A stretch of 64,000 bases of DNA from Pseudomonas helleri (GCF_009600315.1 NZ_WIWC01000009.1:62001-126000), one strand, 5' to 3'; positions 1-9,591 are shown, counted from the stretch's first letter. The notes: generated from the letters alone by a model not told the origin. Made by a program: numbers and translations.

Positions 1-37
1 CGACACGCCCCCTAGTCAAACGCACCGGGTTCAGGCA

Positions 38-43
38 TATAAT
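38..43 (+). promoter_or_regulatory. candidate -10 element upstream of rpoN
   Basis: A perfect TATAAT hexamer lies 79 bases ahead of the rpoN start codon. The best -35 match (TAGTCA at 13-18) is weak and sits 19 bases away, so this is only a plausible promoter. The leader between it and rpoN is GC-rich and has short self-complementary segments. The gene could equally be read through from an upstream gene outside the window. Confidence 0.35.
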
Positions 44-122
44 TTGCTTATGTTTGGCGCTCACGCGCCTTGGTAGTGGATGGCGCCATGCGCGCCGGCG
101 AATAAGGTCTTTAGCCCCAGCC

Positions 123-1616
123 ATGAAACCATCGCTAGTCCTGAGAATGGGCCAGCAGCTGACGATGACACCTCAGCTGCAACAGGCCATCCGTCTGCTC
201 CAATTGTCTACCCTGGATCTGCAACAGGAAATCCAGGAGGCTCTGGAATCCAATCCAATGCTCGAACGCCAGGAAGAAGGCGACGACTTCGACAATTCAG
301 ATCCGCTGGCCGATAACATCGAGCAAAAACCCAATAACGACATTCAGGAACCTTCCTATCAGGAATCCACACCCACGGTGGACAACCTGGAAGAAGGCGA
401 ATGGAACGAACGTATTCCCAATGAGCTGCCTGTCGATACCGCCTGGGAAGACGTCTACCAAACCAGCGCCAGCAGCCTGCCAAGCAACGATGATGACGAG
501 TGGGACTTCACCACCCGCACCTCGGCCGGCGAAAGCCTGCAAAGCCACCTGCTGTGGCAATTGAATCTGGCCCCCATGTCAGACACTGACCGGCTGATCG
601 GTGTAACGCTCATCGACTGCATCAACAATCAGGGGTATCTCGACGAGACACTTGACGAAATCCTTGAGGCATTCGACCCGGAACTCGACATCGAACTTGA
701 TGAGATCGAAGCCGTTCTGCACCGCATCCAGCAATTCGAACCGGCCGGCATTGGCGCACGCAACCTCAGCGAGTGCTTGCTTCTTCAGTTGCGCCAGCTC
801 CCGGCCAAAACCCTCTGGCTCAATGAAGCCAAGCGCCTGGTGACTGATTACATCGACCTCTTGGGTGCCCGCGATTACAGTCAGCTAATGCGCCGCATGA
901 AGCTCAAGGAAGATGAGCTGCGCCAGGTCATTGAACTGATACAAAGCCTCAACCCGCGCCCCGGCTCGCAAATCGAGTCCAGCGAGGCCGAATACGTGGT
1001 ACCCGACGTGATTGTGCGCAAGGACAATGAACGCTGGTTGGTAGAGCTCAATCAGGAGTCCATGCCGCGCTTGCGAGTAAACCCTCAATACGCCGGTTTT
1101 GTGCGCCGCGCTGATACCAGCGCCGACAACTCGTTCATGCGCAATCAGTTGCAAGAAGCCCGCTGGTTTATCAAAAGCCTGCAAAGCCGCAATGAAACGC
1201 TGATGAAAGTGGCGACGCAAATCGTCGAGCACCAGCGCGGCTTTCTGGAATATGGCGATGAAGCCATGAAGCCTTTGGTGCTGCATGACATCGCCGAAGC
1301 AGTAGGCATGCACGAATCGACCATTTCCCGGGTGACTACGCAAAAGTTCATGCACACCCCCCGCGGCATTTATGAGTTGAAGTACTTTTTTTCCAGCCAC
1401 GTCAGCACTTCTGAAGGGGGGGAATGCTCGTCCACAGCGATCCGCGCCATCATTAAAAAACTGGTGGCGGCTGAAAATCAGAAAAAGCCGTTGAGTGACA
1501 GCAAGATCGCTGGTTTACTGGAGGCACAAGGTATTCAAGTGGCCCGTCGCACCGTCGCCAAGTACCGCGAATCCCTCGGGATAGCGCCTTCCAGCGAGCG
1601 CAAGAGGTTGATGTAA
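123..1616 (+). CDS. rpoN: RNA polymerase sigma-54 factor RpoN
   Basis: Sigma-54 directs RNA polymerase to -24/-12 promoters opened by AAA+ enhancer-binding proteins, controlling nitrogen use, flagella and many other regulons. The protein has the glutamine- and leucine-rich activator region I at about residues 1-50, an acidic region II (about 50-120), the core-binding domain, a helix-turn-helix, and the diagnostic RpoN box ARRTVAKYR at about 474-482 near the C-terminus. I chose the ATG at 123, giving 497 residues and the family N-terminus [12 protein letters not shown]. An upstream in-frame start at 54 would add 23 residues without family resemblance. It heads the hpf-ptsN-rapZ-ptsO group in the usual Pseudomonas order. 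Confidence 0.98.
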   Translation: MKPSLVLRMGQQLTMTPQLQQAIRLLQLSTLDLQQEIQEALESNPMLERQEEGDDFDNSDPLADNIEQKPNNDIQEPSYQESTPTVDNLEEGEWNERIPNELPVDTAWEDVYQTSASSLPSNDDDEWDFTTRTSAGESLQSHLLWQLNLAPMSDTDRLIGVTLIDCINNQGYLDETLDEILEAFDPELDIELDEIEAVLHRIQQFEPAGIGARNLSECLLLQLRQLPAKTLWLNEAKRLVTDYIDLLGARDYSQLMRRMKLKEDELRQVIELIQSLNPRPGSQIESSEAEYVVPDVIVRKDNERWLVELNQESMPRLRVNPQYAGFVRRADTSADNSFMRNQLQEARWFIKSLQSRNETLMKVATQIVEHQRGFLEYGDEAMKPLVLHDIAEAVGMHESTISRVTTQKFMHTPRGIYELKYFFSSHVSTSEGGECSSTAIRAIIKKLVAAENQKKPLSDSKIAGLLEAQGIQVARRTVAKYRESLGIAPSSERKRLM

Positions 1617-1692
1617 GCCACGGGCCACCGCGTTTCAGTGGCAGGCTGTTCGGCCTGCCACTCTATGCAATGGCAACCGAAGGAGAAACTGC

Positions 1693-2007
1693 ATGCAAAT
1701 CAACATCAGTGGACAGCATCTGGAAGTCACCGACGCGTTACGCGCTTACATAGGCGAAAAATTCAAACGCCTGGAGAACCATTTCGACAAGATCACCAAC
1801 GCACAGGTCATCATGAAAGTCGAAAAACTTCAGCAGAAGATTGAAGCCACCCTGCATATACCCAAAGGTCCAAAGGAAGTCGTTGCGAACGCAGAGCATA
1901 ACGATATGTATGCTGCAATCGACCTGCTCGCTGACAAGCTCGATCGCCAATTGAAAAAACATAAGGAAAAGTCCCAAAGCCTGCTTCAAGGCGCAACGGG
2001 GCGTTAA
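1693..2007 (+). CDS. hpf: ribosome hibernation-promoting factor (short HPF/RaiA type)
   Basis: HPF binds the 30S subunit near the decoding centre in stationary phase and promotes 100S ribosome dimers, protecting idle ribosomes. The 104-residue product is the short form: it has the N-terminal beta-alpha-beta-beta-beta-alpha fold (starting MQINISGQHLEVTDALR) and a basic tail, but not the extra C-terminal dimerisation domain of long HPF. A GGAG-type ribosome site (aaggagaaac) precedes the ATG. It lies 76 bases after rpoN and 12 before ptsN, the normal location downstream of rpoN in proteobacteria. Confidence 0.96.
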   Translation: MQINISGQHLEVTDALRAYIGEKFKRLENHFDKITNAQVIMKVEKLQQKIEATLHIPKGPKEVVANAEHNDMYAAIDLLADKLDRQLKKHKEKSQSLLQGATGR

Positions 2008-2019
2008 TACTCCATACCC

Positions 2020-2484
2020 ATGATTCGACTTGAAAATATCCTGACCCCCGGCCGTTCCCTTGTGAACGTGCCGGGCGGCAGTAAAAAGCGCGTACTCGAA
2101 CAAACTGCCAAGCTGATTCACGATCAGGTGCCTGATCTGGCCATGCAGGATGTTTACGAGAGTTTGCTTGCCCGTGAAAAACTGGGTTCCACCGGTTTTG
2201 GTAACGGCATCGCCATACCCCATTGCCGCCTCAAGGGTTGCGAGTCGCCTGTCAGCGCCTTGTTGCACCTTGATGCGCCCATAGATTTCGACGCCATTGA
2301 TGGCGCGCCGGTCGACCTGCTATTCGTTTTGCTCGTGCCTGAAGCGGCCACTGATGCACATCTGGAACTGCTCAGGCAGATCGCCAGCATGCTCGACCGC
2401 AAAGACGTGCGCGAAAAACTGCGCGCAGCCAGCAGCAACGAAGCGCTGTATCAGGTTGTTCTGGACGTACAGAACGGTCATTAA
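2020..2484 (+). CDS. ptsN: nitrogen PTS enzyme IIA (PtsN, EIIA-Ntr)
   Basis: PtsN is the terminal phospho-acceptor of the regulatory nitrogen PTS (PtsP to PtsO to PtsN). It does not transport sugar but modulates potassium, carbon-storage and nitrogen physiology by protein contacts. The 154 residues form a single EIIA fructose/Ntr-type domain; the phosphorylated histidine is His68 in the motif [12 protein letters not shown]. It is 12 bases after hpf and 2 before rapZ, so the genes are surely cotranscribed. Its phosphodonor ptsO is two genes downstream. Confidence 0.97.
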   Translation: MIRLENILTPGRSLVNVPGGSKKRVLEQTAKLIHDQVPDLAMQDVYESLLAREKLGSTGFGNGIAIPHCRLKGCESPVSALLHLDAPIDFDAIDGAPVDLLFVLLVPEAATDAHLELLRQIASMLDRKDVREKLRAASSNEALYQVVLDVQNGH

Positions 2485-2486
2485 TC

Positions 2487-3344
2487 ATGCGCTTAGTTAT
2501 CGTTAGCGGACGCTCCGGCTCCGGAAAAAGCACTGCACTGGCTGTCCTCGAGGACAACGGTTTCTATTGCATCGACAATCTGCCGGCCGGGCTGTTACCG
2601 GAACTGGCAGAACGTGCGCTGATTCACACCGAACTGGCACAGCCGCTGGTTGCCGTGTCCATTGACGCGCGCAATTTGCCCAGCCATTTGTCGCGCTTTC
2701 CGCAACTGCTTGAAGAAGTGCGCAACCGGCACATTCAGTGCGATGTGCTGTTTCTGGATGCCGACGAAGAAACCTTGCTCAAACGTTTCTCGGAAACACG
2801 CCGGCGTCACCCACTGAGCAGCGCCAGCCGCTCTCTGGCCGAAGCCATACGTGACGAGAACCTCTTGCTGGGGCCAATTGCCGACCTGGCTGACCTGACG
2901 ATCAATACCACCAACCTGAACCTGTATCAGTTGCGCGATACCATCAAGCTGCGCCTGCTAAACAAACCTGAGGCCGGAACTGCATTTCTGGTTGAGTCCT
3001 TTGGTTTCAAGCGTGGCATGCCGGTGGATGCCGACCTGGTTTTCGATGTGCGCTGCCTGCCTAACCCCTATTGGAAGCCAGAGCTACGCGAACAGTCGGG
3101 CCTGGACAAGCCTGTTGCGGACTACCTGGCAGCACAGCCGGATGTTGAAGAGATGTTCCAGGACATCTCCAGCTACCTGCTTAAATGGCTGCCCCGCTTC
3201 GCTGCCAGCAATCGGGCGTATGTCACCATTGGTATTGGTTGCACAGGCGGACATCATCGCTCGGTCTACCTTACTGAGCGCCTCGGTAAATGCCTGCAAG
3301 AAACCCTGAAGAACGTCCAGGTTCGCCACCGCGACCTTACCTGA
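2487..3344 (+). CDS. rapZ: RNase adapter protein / P-loop NTPase RapZ
   Basis: RapZ is a nucleotide- and RNA-binding adapter. In E. coli it senses glucosamine-6-phosphate and guides RNase E to the sRNA GlmZ. This 285-residue protein has an N-terminal Walker A loop at residues 8-16 (GRSGSGKST) and the conserved C-terminal domain with [14 protein letters not shown], typical of the family. Whether the Glm sRNA circuit exists in pseudomonads is not established by this window, so the RNA partner is left open. The start codon follows ptsN by 2 bases and ptsO follows after 16. Confidence 0.95.
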   Translation: MRLVIVSGRSGSGKSTALAVLEDNGFYCIDNLPAGLLPELAERALIHTELAQPLVAVSIDARNLPSHLSRFPQLLEEVRNRHIQCDVLFLDADEETLLKRFSETRRRHPLSSASRSLAEAIRDENLLLGPIADLADLTINTTNLNLYQLRDTIKLRLLNKPEAGTAFLVESFGFKRGMPVDADLVFDVRCLPNPYWKPELREQSGLDKPVADYLAAQPDVEEMFQDISSYLLKWLPRFAASNRAYVTIGIGCTGGHHRSVYLTERLGKCLQETLKNVQVRHRDLT

Positions 3345-3360
3345 AAGGATCACTCCCGCG

Positions 3361-3633
3361 ATGCCTGCACTGGAAATTGAAATCATCAACAAGCTGGGCC
3401 TGCATGCCCGGGCATCCGCCAAGTTCGTGGGTATCGCAGGACAGTTTCCATGTCAGGTCAGAGCGGGACGCACCCCTGACTCGATGGTGGATGGCAAAAG
3501 CATCATGGCCATGATGATGCTTGCCGCTGGCAAAGGCACAACTATCCACCTCAAGACCGAAGGCGAGAAAGAGCAGGAGGCGCTGGATGCACTGGCGACC
3601 CTCATCAACAACTACTTTGATGAGGGTGAGTAA
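3361..3633 (+). CDS. ptsO: nitrogen PTS phosphocarrier NPr (PtsO)
   Basis: NPr is the HPr-like phosphocarrier that takes phosphate from EI-Ntr (PtsP) and passes it to PtsN. The 90-residue protein has the HPr active-site histidine His15 in NKLGLHARASAKF and a serine at about 47 in the region equivalent to HPr Ser46 (DGKSIMAMM). A ribosome site (aaggatcac) stands before the ATG. It is the last gene of the rpoN cluster and converges on the ZIP transporter with only 7 bases between the stop codons. Confidence 0.96.
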   Translation: MPALEIEIINKLGLHARASAKFVGIAGQFPCQVRAGRTPDSMVDGKSIMAMMMLAAGKGTTIHLKTEGEKEQEALDALATLINNYFDEGE

Positions 3634-3640
3634 GCCACGC

Positions 3641-4534
3641 TCAGCCCAACGCCGTGTCCATCACCATCATCAAGCAGAACCCGACACACAATCCCAGGCT
3701 GGCAAGTTTCTCGTGACCATTGCGTCGCGACTCAGGAATGACTTCTTGGGTGACCACCAGCAACATGGCCCCCGCCGCCAATGCCAACCCCAAAGGCAAC
3801 AACATTTCGGCCAGATTGACCAACCAGGCGCAGAGCAACGCAAAGACCGGTTCAACAAGACCTGAGGCCGCACCAATCAAGAATGCCTTGACCCGCGACA
3901 TGCCTGCGCCGGCCAACACCAATGCAATCACCAGCCCCTCCGGAACATCCTGAAGCGCGATGCCCATTGCCAGGCTATCGGCGTCTGGCATCCCGCCTCC
4001 TGCCGACACCCCGACTGCCATGCCCTCGGGGATGTTGTGCGCCACGATCGCAATCACAAACAACCAGATACGCGGTGCAATCACTGGCTCGCCGGGGCGA
4101 CTGACCAATATTTCGGGCCCGCCGCCTGCCACCTTGCGGTCGACCAGAAACAGAAAAAAAGCGCCCAGCAAGATACCCGCACTGATCAGGCCGCTAGCCG
4201 CCCACGGCGACAAACCAAGGTTTTCAGCGGCGGCTATACCGGGAACAATCAGTGAGAACGCCGTAGCCGCCAACATCACTCCGGCGCCAAAGCCCAATAA
4301 GGTATCGCTGACCGCTACTGGCATCTTGCGAATTACCAGCACCGGCACTGCTCCCAGCGCCGTGCCCAACGCGCAGAGCGCTCCGCCTTGCAGTGCCCGT
4401 AGCAGCCGGGGCTCCAGATCCAGCCAGACCAATCCCTTGGCTACCAGCAAGGCCGTGCCCGCCAACAGCAAGAGCGTGCCAAGAGCATAGCGAAACATTC
4501 GCACGCCCCCGACCGCTAATATTTGCGTGCCCAT
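3641..4534 (-). CDS. ZIP-family divalent metal transporter
   Basis: ZIP proteins import Zn2+, Fe2+ or Mn2+ across the inner membrane. The 297-residue product is hydrophobic throughout, with about eight membrane segments, and carries the ZIP signature pair: HNIPEGMAVG in TM4 and ALQDVPEGL in TM5, which form the binuclear metal site. I take the ATG at 4534 (MGTQILAVGG) because the longer open frame upstream reads into sodA. It is the last gene of the Fur-controlled fagA-fumC-orfX-sodA operon, 22 bases after sodA. Supply of manganese or iron to its neighbours SodA and FumC is a reasonable inference; the metal cannot be told from sequence. Confidence 0.88.
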   Translation of the reverse strand: MGTQILAVGGVRMFRYALGTLLLLAGTALLVAKGLVWLDLEPRLLRALQGGALCALGTALGAVPVLVIRKMPVAVSDTLLGFGAGVMLAATAFSLIVPGIAAAENLGLSPWAASGLISAGILLGAFFLFLVDRKVAGGGPEILVSRPGEPVIAPRIWLFVIAIVAHNIPEGMAVGVSAGGGMPDADSLAMGIALQDVPEGLVIALVLAGAGMSRVKAFLIGAASGLVEPVFALLCAWLVNLAEMLLPLGLALAAGAMLLVVTQEVIPESRRNGHEKLASLGLCVGFCLMMVMDTALG

Positions 4535-4556
4535 AATCTGCCTGAACCTTGTTGAG

Positions 4557-5168
4557 TCAGCCAATAGCGGCCTGATAACGACGCGCCACTTCTGGCCAGT
4601 TAATAACGTTATAGAACGCACTGATGTATTCCGGGCGACGGTTTTGATAGCGCAGGTAGTACGCGTGCTCCCACACATCCAGCCCCAGAATCGGCGTATT
4701 GCCATTCATCAGCGGACTGTCCTGATTTCCGCTACTTTCAACCACCAGTGTTTTTTGCGGGGTTACGCTCAACCACGCCCAGCCACTGCCAAAACGGGTT
4801 AATGCGGCTTTGGTAAAGGCCTCTTTGAACGCATCAAGCCCTCCCAACTGCTCATCAATCGCCTTGGCCAATGCGCCTTCCGGGATGCCTCCCCCTTTAG
4901 GACTCATCACTTTCCAGAATAGCGAGTGGTTGGCATGTCCACCGCCATGATTGATCACCGCAGGTCGGAGCTTCTCGGGCAGTTGCTGAACGCTGGCAAC
5001 CAGCTTTTCCACGGGCCACTCCTCCCACTCGGTGCCCTGCACAGCCGCATTGAGATTATTGATATAGGTCTGGTGGTGTTTGGTGTGGTGAATTTCCATG
5101 GTTTGAGCATCAATATGCGGCTCAAGGGCGTCATAGCCATAAGGTAAGGCAGGCAATGTATAAGTCAT
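4557..5168 (-). CDS. sodA: manganese superoxide dismutase
   Basis: Dismutates superoxide to oxygen and hydrogen peroxide in the cytoplasm. The 203-residue protein contains the four metal ligands: His27 (in [10 protein letters not shown]), a second His in [11 protein letters not shown], and the Asp/His pair in [11 protein letters not shown]. The Gly-rich GGGHANH segment and the Gln in NQDSPL are typical of Mn- rather than Fe-type enzymes. The gene lies one base after orfX and downstream of the Fur box at 7429-7447, so it is expected to be induced when iron is scarce and the Fe-SOD cannot be loaded, as described for sodM in P. aeruginosa. Confidence 0.96.
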   Translation of the reverse strand: MTYTLPALPYGYDALEPHIDAQTMEIHHTKHHQTYINNLNAAVQGTEWEEWPVEKLVASVQQLPEKLRPAVINHGGGHANHSLFWKVMSPKGGGIPEGALAKAIDEQLGGLDAFKEAFTKAALTRFGSGWAWLSVTPQKTLVVESSGNQDSPLMNGNTPILGLDVWEHAYYLRYQNRRPEYISAFYNVINWPEVARRYQAAIG

Positions 5169-5169
5169 A

Positions 5170-5619
5170 TCAATGTGCTCCTGAGTGATGGCCGCTGTGT
5201 ACTGAACGTTCCAGGGTGGTTTGAGCCACGTTGTTTTTGAGCAACAAGTTGGAACGCGGGTATTCGCCGTGTTCGCTAATGAAATTCAGCAGCTCTACAT
5301 AGGTCTTGCTGCTATGACGCAGCGCAGCCTCGCGTAACGCTGGCACCAAACGGTCGTTCTGCAGGGTGTGCAGTAATCGTTGATGAATCGCACAGAGGTA
5401 CTCAACGCTTTCTTCTGGCTGGTTGAGGCGCAAATGCAAATCCGCCAGGTTGTGGTGCGAGATCACACACGCAGCCACTGCTTCGTCGGCATCACTCCAG
5501 CGCTCAAACAGAACCTGTGCCAAGGCAAGGGCCTGCAAGTAATGCTCTCGGGCATCAACCAGTTCGCCCGCAGCGAAACAGCGGTTGGCTCTTTCGATCG
5601 TGCGTTTCCAGTGCTCCAT
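5170..5619 (-). CDS. orfX of the fagA-fumC-sodA operon (TPR-like, unknown function)
   Basis: A 149-residue, predominantly helical soluble protein with no signal peptide. The N-terminal 100 residues resemble tetratricopeptide helices (for example [18 protein letters not shown] and [21 protein letters not shown]), suggesting a protein-binding role. The C-terminus ends in a short His-rich tail, SGHHSGAH. The same position in P. aeruginosa is occupied by orfX between fumC and sodA, whose function is unknown to me. It is translationally packed: one base before sodA and 29 after fumC. Confidence 0.8.
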   Translation of the reverse strand: MEHWKRTIERANRCFAAGELVDAREHYLQALALAQVLFERWSDADEAVAACVISHHNLADLHLRLNQPEESVEYLCAIHQRLLHTLQNDRLVPALREAALRHSSKTYVELLNFISEHGEYPRSNLLLKNNVAQTTLERSVHSGHHSGAH

Positions 5620-5648
5620 GTGAAACCTCCAAAGCAGGGTCGGTGGGG

Positions 5649-7025
5649 TTAGACACCGCCGGCGGTGAGTTTCTCGGGGTCGAGCAGGACTTCAAGCTGG
5701 CTGCGTGGCAGGTCGGTGTACTCAAGCGCAACATCAATCACCGGACGACCTTGCTGGTAAGCGGTCTTGGCGATTTCTGCGGCCTTTTGATAACCAATGA
5801 TCGGGTTCAGCGCAGTCACCAGAATCGGGTTGCGCGACAGCGCTTCCTTGAGCTTGGCTTCATTGACTTTGAAGCTGGCAATGGCTTTGTCAGCCAGCAG
5901 GCGGCTCGAATTGGCCAGTAACTCGATGCTGCTCAGCAGGTTCTGGGCAATCACCGGCAACATGACATTGAGTTCGAAGTTGCCGGATTGACCGGCGATG
6001 GTGATCACCGTGTCGTTACCGATGACCTGAGCGGCCACCATGGCCGTAGCTTCAGGGATCACCGGGTTGACCTTGCCCGGCATGATCGAGGAACCCGGCT
6101 GCAAGGCTTGCAACTCGATTTCCCCCAAACCGGCCAATGGGCCAGAGTTCATCCAGCGCAGGTCATTGGCGATTTTCATCAACGACACGGCCGTAGCCTT
6201 GAGCTGGCCAGAGACCGAAACAGCGGTGTCCTGTGAGCCGATCAAGGCGAACAGGTCTTTGCCCGGCGTGAACTGAACATGGGTCAAAGCACTGAGTTGC
6301 TGGCTGAACAAGGCCGCAAATTGCGGGTGCGCATTGATGCCCGTGCCCACCGCAGTGCCGCCTTGTGCCAGCGATTGCAACGCGGGCTGCAAGTCGCGTA
6401 AATGCTCGATATTGGCTTTGAGCTGTTGCGCCCAGCCATTGAGCACCTGACTCATGCGCACGGGCATGGCGTCCATCAGATGCGTGCGTCCGGTTTTGAC
6501 GTAAACATGAACCTGCTCAGCCTTGTGCTCGATCACGTGTACCAAATGAGTCAGCGCGGGCAGCAATTCTTCATGAAGGCCCAGAGCCGCGCTGACATGA
6601 ATGGCGGTAGGAATGATGTCGTTACTGCTTTGCCCGCAGTTAACGTGATCGTTGGGATTGACCGGCTCACCCAGTACCCGCGTCGCCAACGTGACAATGA
6701 CTTCGTTGGCGTTCATGTTGGAACTGGTGCCCGACCCGGTCTGGAAAATGTCCACCGGGAAATGCTCCATGTAATCGCCGGACAGCAGGATTTGCGTGGC
6801 CTCTACAATGGCCTTGCCCTGCCCCTCGGTGATTTGCTTGAGCTCAATATTGGCCTTGGCTGCTGCGGCCTTGGCGAGGATCAGTGCCCGAATGAACTGT
6901 GCGGGCATTCGCTGATGACTGATGGGAAAGTTGTTCACCGCACGCTGGGTTTGAGCGCCGTACAAAGCCTCTTCAGGCACATGTAATTCACCCATGCTGT
7001 CACGTTCGATACGCGTATTACTCAT
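5649..7025 (-). CDS. fumC: class II (iron-independent) fumarate hydratase FumC
   Basis: Interconverts fumarate and L-malate in the citric acid cycle without an iron-sulfur cluster. The 458-residue protein has the fumarase/aspartase signature GSSIMPGKVNP at about residue 315, plus the TGSGTSSNMNANEV, NCGQSSND and GRTHLMDA motifs of class II fumarases. Its start overlaps the end of fagA by 8 bases, implying translational coupling. Placement under Fur makes sense: it replaces the Fe-S class I fumarase when iron is short or superoxide damages clusters. Confidence 0.97.
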   Translation of the reverse strand: MSNTRIERDSMGELHVPEEALYGAQTQRAVNNFPISHQRMPAQFIRALILAKAAAAKANIELKQITEGQGKAIVEATQILLSGDYMEHFPVDIFQTGSGTSSNMNANEVIVTLATRVLGEPVNPNDHVNCGQSSNDIIPTAIHVSAALGLHEELLPALTHLVHVIEHKAEQVHVYVKTGRTHLMDAMPVRMSQVLNGWAQQLKANIEHLRDLQPALQSLAQGGTAVGTGINAHPQFAALFSQQLSALTHVQFTPGKDLFALIGSQDTAVSVSGQLKATAVSLMKIANDLRWMNSGPLAGLGEIELQALQPGSSIMPGKVNPVIPEATAMVAAQVIGNDTVITIAGQSGNFELNVMLPVIAQNLLSSIELLANSSRLLADKAIASFKVNEAKLKEALSRNPILVTALNPIIGYQKAAEIAKTAYQQGRPVIDVALEYTDLPRSQLEVLLDPEKLTAGGV

Positions 7026-7413
7026 CGTGAAATCCTTGCAGCAGTTCAGTTAAAGAAATCGATGGCTCGAGCTCGCAGGTTGCCAATTGCCAGGCAAAGC
7101 TTTGCCAGCGCTTGAGTCGGCACGCACACAGGGCTTGAGTTTCGAGGTCGCGAAGCGGACGCCACGCGTTGTCCAGGCACATGGTGCGCCAATGCCACGG
7201 CAGTGCCGTGTCGCCCGCCGTGTCGAGCAAAAGTCGAAACGTGGTGACAGCAATCTGCCAAGGGGACGTGGCCGTACAGGCGGCAAGGTAACGGCCTTCG
7301 GCCAGATAATGCTCAATCAGGCGCGGCTCGTCGGGCGCCAACCCACAACGGATCTGGCGGCTCATCCAGCGCCAGCTTTCCAGATAAGGCCCTTCATGCA
7401 AGGCTGAACTCAT
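7018..7413 (-). CDS. fagA: FagA, Fur-associated gene A
   Basis: First gene of the Fur-repressed operon. The 131-residue protein has no signal peptide or catalytic motif that I recognise. It is rich in Trp, Cys, Leu and Arg (SWRWMSRQIRCGLAP near the N-terminus) and looks helical and soluble. It is identified by position and size: homologues precede fumC in P. aeruginosa, where the gene was named fagA. Its start codon lies 16 bases from the Fur box, so repression by Fur-Fe2+ should be tight. Molecular function is not known to me. Confidence 0.85.
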   Translation of the reverse strand: MSSALHEGPYLESWRWMSRQIRCGLAPDEPRLIEHYLAEGRYLAACTATSPWQIAVTTFRLLLDTAGDTALPWHWRTMCLDNAWRPLRDLETQALCACRLKRWQSFAWQLATCELEPSISLTELLQGFHDE

Positions 7414-7428
7414 GACCCAGGCTCACTC

Positions 7429-7447
7429 GATAATGAGATTCATTATT
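7429..7447 (-). promoter_or_regulatory. Fur box controlling fagA-fumC-orfX-sodA-ZIP
   Basis: The 19-mer matches the classical Fur box GATAATGATAATCATTATC at 16 of 19 positions, with near-perfect outer arms (GATAATGA and TCATTATT). It sits 16 bases upstream of the fagA ATG, and a second partial Fur-like repeat (GATATTGATTATC at 7452-7464) continues upstream in an AT-rich promoter region, giving room for two Fur dimers. Repression in iron-replete cells is inferred from the known Fur control of this operon in P. aeruginosa. Confidence 0.9.
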
Positions 7448-7517
7448 AAGCGATATTGATTATCAAAACAACCCTGCTAAAGATTGATATGGGCTATAGA
7501 CGCCATCAATCGCCCAT

Positions 7518-7552
7518 AAAAAAGGCGTATCACCGATTAAGTGATACGCCTT
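7518..7552 (-). terminator. rho-independent terminator of pmbA
   Basis: Perfect 12-bp arms (7522-7533 and 7541-7552) around a 7-base loop, followed on the minus strand by a run of six T (7523-7518). It lies 19 bases past the pmbA stop codon and insulates pmbA from the Fur-regulated operon. Confidence 0.9.
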
Positions 7553-7571
7553 GGAGTGAAACGGAACAGCG

Positions 7572-8918
7572 TTAGCTGCCCGCCACCGTCATGCGTTCGA
7601 TCAGCACCGAGCCGGTGCGGATATTGCTGCGCAATTCAAGATCATTACCTACCGCGACAATTTGCTTGAACATATCGCGCATGTTGCCGGCGATGGTCAC
7701 TTCCTGCACCGGGAACTGGATTTCGCCATTTTCGACCCAGAAACCCGCGGCACCACGGGAGTAATCCCCTGTCACCATGTTCAAACCACTGCCCATCAAC
7801 TCGGTAACAAACAGGCCACGGCCCATTTTGCGAATCAATGCGGCTTGGTCTTCATCACCGTGGGTCACGAACAGGTTGTGCACGCCGCCTGCGTTGGCGG
7901 TACTCGGCATGCCCAACTTGCGGCCCGAATAAGTGCTGAGAATGTACGAAACCAGCTCGCCGTCCTTGATAAACGGCTTGGCGTAAGTCGCCAGACCGTC
8001 GTTATCAAACGAGGAACTGCCCATCGCACGCATCAGGTGCGGGCGTTCGTCCAGCGTCAGCCATTCAGGGAAAATTTGCTGACCCATCGCATCCAGCAGG
8101 AAGGAAGATTTGCGGTACAGGTTGCCGCCCGAAATCGCCCCCAAAAAGCTGCCGAACAAACCACCGGCCAATTCAGCTGAAAACAACACCGGCACTTCGC
8201 ACGTCGGCACCGGCCGTGCGCCCAACCGGCGAGCCGCCCGCTCCGCTGCACGTTTGCCGATGATCGCTGCATCTGTCAGTAACTCACCCTGACAGTTAAC
8301 GTCATACCAGTAGTCGCGCTGCATCTGACCATCGCCTTCGGCGATCATGACGCAGCTCAGGCTATGACGGGTCGATGCCGAACCGCCGATAAAGCCGTTG
8401 CTGTTGCCGTACACTCGGCAACCCTGATGCGTGCTCAGGCTGGTGCCGTCAGCGTTTTTGATGCGGCTGTCTGCTTCGAACGCCGCAGCCTCGCAGGCCA
8501 GTGCTTTTTCAATGGCTTGTTCCGGGGTGATGTCCCACGTGTGGAACACATCAAAATCTTTCAGGTCGCGCGCCATCAGGCTGGCATCGGCCAAGCCCGA
8601 GCTTTCGTCTTCGGAGGTGTGCTTGGCAATCGCCAACGCGGCCGCTACGGTTTCGCGAATCGCTTCAGGCCCTGTGGCCGAAGTGCTGGCCGAACCTTTA
8701 CGCTGCCCCACGTAGAGCGTAATGCCAAAGCCCTGATCGCGGTTGAACTCAACGGTTTCGACTTCGCGTTGACGTACAGTCGTCGACAGTCCCTGCTCAA
8801 GCGATACCGCAACTTCACAGGCACTGGCGCCTTGGCGCTTGGCTTCAGCGATGATTTGCTCGACCTGCTCTTGCAGTGCCGGCAGGGCCTGCGGGCCAAC
8901 GCTTTGTACTGCACTCAT
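7572..8918 (-). CDS. pmbA: metalloprotease PmbA/TldE
   Basis: TldE/PmbA is the non-catalytic partner of TldD. The heterodimer degrades unfolded peptides and matures modified peptides such as microcin B17, and acts on the CcdA antitoxin. The 448-residue protein spans the PmbA/TldD family fold (conserved VRQREVETVEFN near the N-terminus, GAAGFWVENGEI near the C-terminus) but lacks the HExxxH zinc motif found in TldD. I chose the ATG at 8918 because it has a GGAG ribosome site 6 bases ahead; four more in-frame codons upstream do not. Divergent from yjgA, with tldD just beyond. Confidence 0.94.
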   Translation of the reverse strand: MSAVQSVGPQALPALQEQVEQIIAEAKRQGASACEVAVSLEQGLSTTVRQREVETVEFNRDQGFGITLYVGQRKGSASTSATGPEAIRETVAAALAIAKHTSEDESSGLADASLMARDLKDFDVFHTWDITPEQAIEKALACEAAAFEADSRIKNADGTSLSTHQGCRVYGNSNGFIGGSASTRHSLSCVMIAEGDGQMQRDYWYDVNCQGELLTDAAIIGKRAAERAARRLGARPVPTCEVPVLFSAELAGGLFGSFLGAISGGNLYRKSSFLLDAMGQQIFPEWLTLDERPHLMRAMGSSSFDNDGLATYAKPFIKDGELVSYILSTYSGRKLGMPSTANAGGVHNLFVTHGDEDQAALIRKMGRGLFVTELMGSGLNMVTGDYSRGAAGFWVENGEIQFPVQEVTIAGNMRDMFKQIVAVGNDLELRSNIRTGSVLIERMTVAGS

Positions 8919-9025
8919 GGTTTTCTCCACTCAAATTCTGTTTTCGGTAGGGCCGCCGAGCGACCGGGCCGGACAAGCGGCCCCCGACTGGTTATCATGG
9001 CGGCGTTTCTTTGCGGACTGCCACC

Positions 9026-9547
9026 ATGGTTGATTCTTACGACGACGCCTTCGACGGCGAAAAAAGCAAATCACAGGTCAAACGCGAGCTTCACGCTCTG
9101 GTTGAACTGGGCGAGCGTCTCACGACACTCAAGCCGGACTTGCTCAACAAAATGCCTTTGACCGACGCACTGCGCCGGGCCTTGGCAGATGCTTCAAAAC
9201 ACACGGCCAACATTGCGCGCAAGCGTCATATGATGTTCATCGGCAAGCTGATGCGCGATCAACCGCTGGATGAAATTCTTGCGCTGATCGATCAAGTCGA
9301 TGCCTCTTCGCGCCAATACAATGAGCGTTTTCACGGCCTGGAACGCTGGCGTGACCGCTTGATTGAAGGCGATGACGCGGTATTGGAAAAGTTTGTCGCC
9401 GAATTTCCTGAGGCTGATCGCCAGCAAATGCGCTCGATCATCCGCCAGGCCAAACACGAACTGGCTCAAAACAAGGCACCGGCTTCCAGCCGTAAATTGT
9501 TCAAGTACATTCGTGGGTTGGACGAGACTCAACGCGGTCTGCGTTAA
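9026..9547 (+). CDS. darP: ribosome biogenesis factor DarP/YjgA (DUF615)
   Basis: YjgA (DarP) associates with late 50S precursors and helps peptidyl-transferase-centre maturation in E. coli. The 173-residue product is highly charged and helical, as in the family ([20 protein letters not shown] near the N-terminus, FKYIRGLDE near the C-terminus). The ATG at 9026 gives the family start [17 protein letters not shown]. It is divergent from pmbA (107 bases between starts) and convergent with tldD, the same neighbourhood as in enterobacteria. Confidence 0.92.
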   Translation: MVDSYDDAFDGEKSKSQVKRELHALVELGERLTTLKPDLLNKMPLTDALRRALADASKHTANIARKRHMMFIGKLMRDQPLDEILALIDQVDASSRQYNERFHGLERWRDRLIEGDDAVLEKFVAEFPEADRQQMRSIIRQAKHELAQNKAPASSRKLFKYIRGLDETQRGLR

Positions 9548-9559
9548 ATCTCGAACGCG

Positions 9560-9582
9560 AGCGGGTTGCCCTGCAACCCGCT
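9560..9582. terminator. hairpin between convergent yjgA and tldD
   Basis: Perfect 10-bp arms (AGCGGGTTGC and GCAACCCGCT) with a 3-base loop lie between the two stop codons. There is no clear T run on either strand, so it may act as a weak or rho-aided bidirectional terminator or as a 3'-end stabilising hairpin. Confidence 0.55.
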
Positions 9583-9591
9583 TGCTGCCCT

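Noticed and set aside
2634..2656. TGGCAC...TTGC resembling a sigma-54 promoter inside rapZ
   Set aside because: Spacing between the GG and GC elements does not fit -24/-12 and it is inside a coding sequence.
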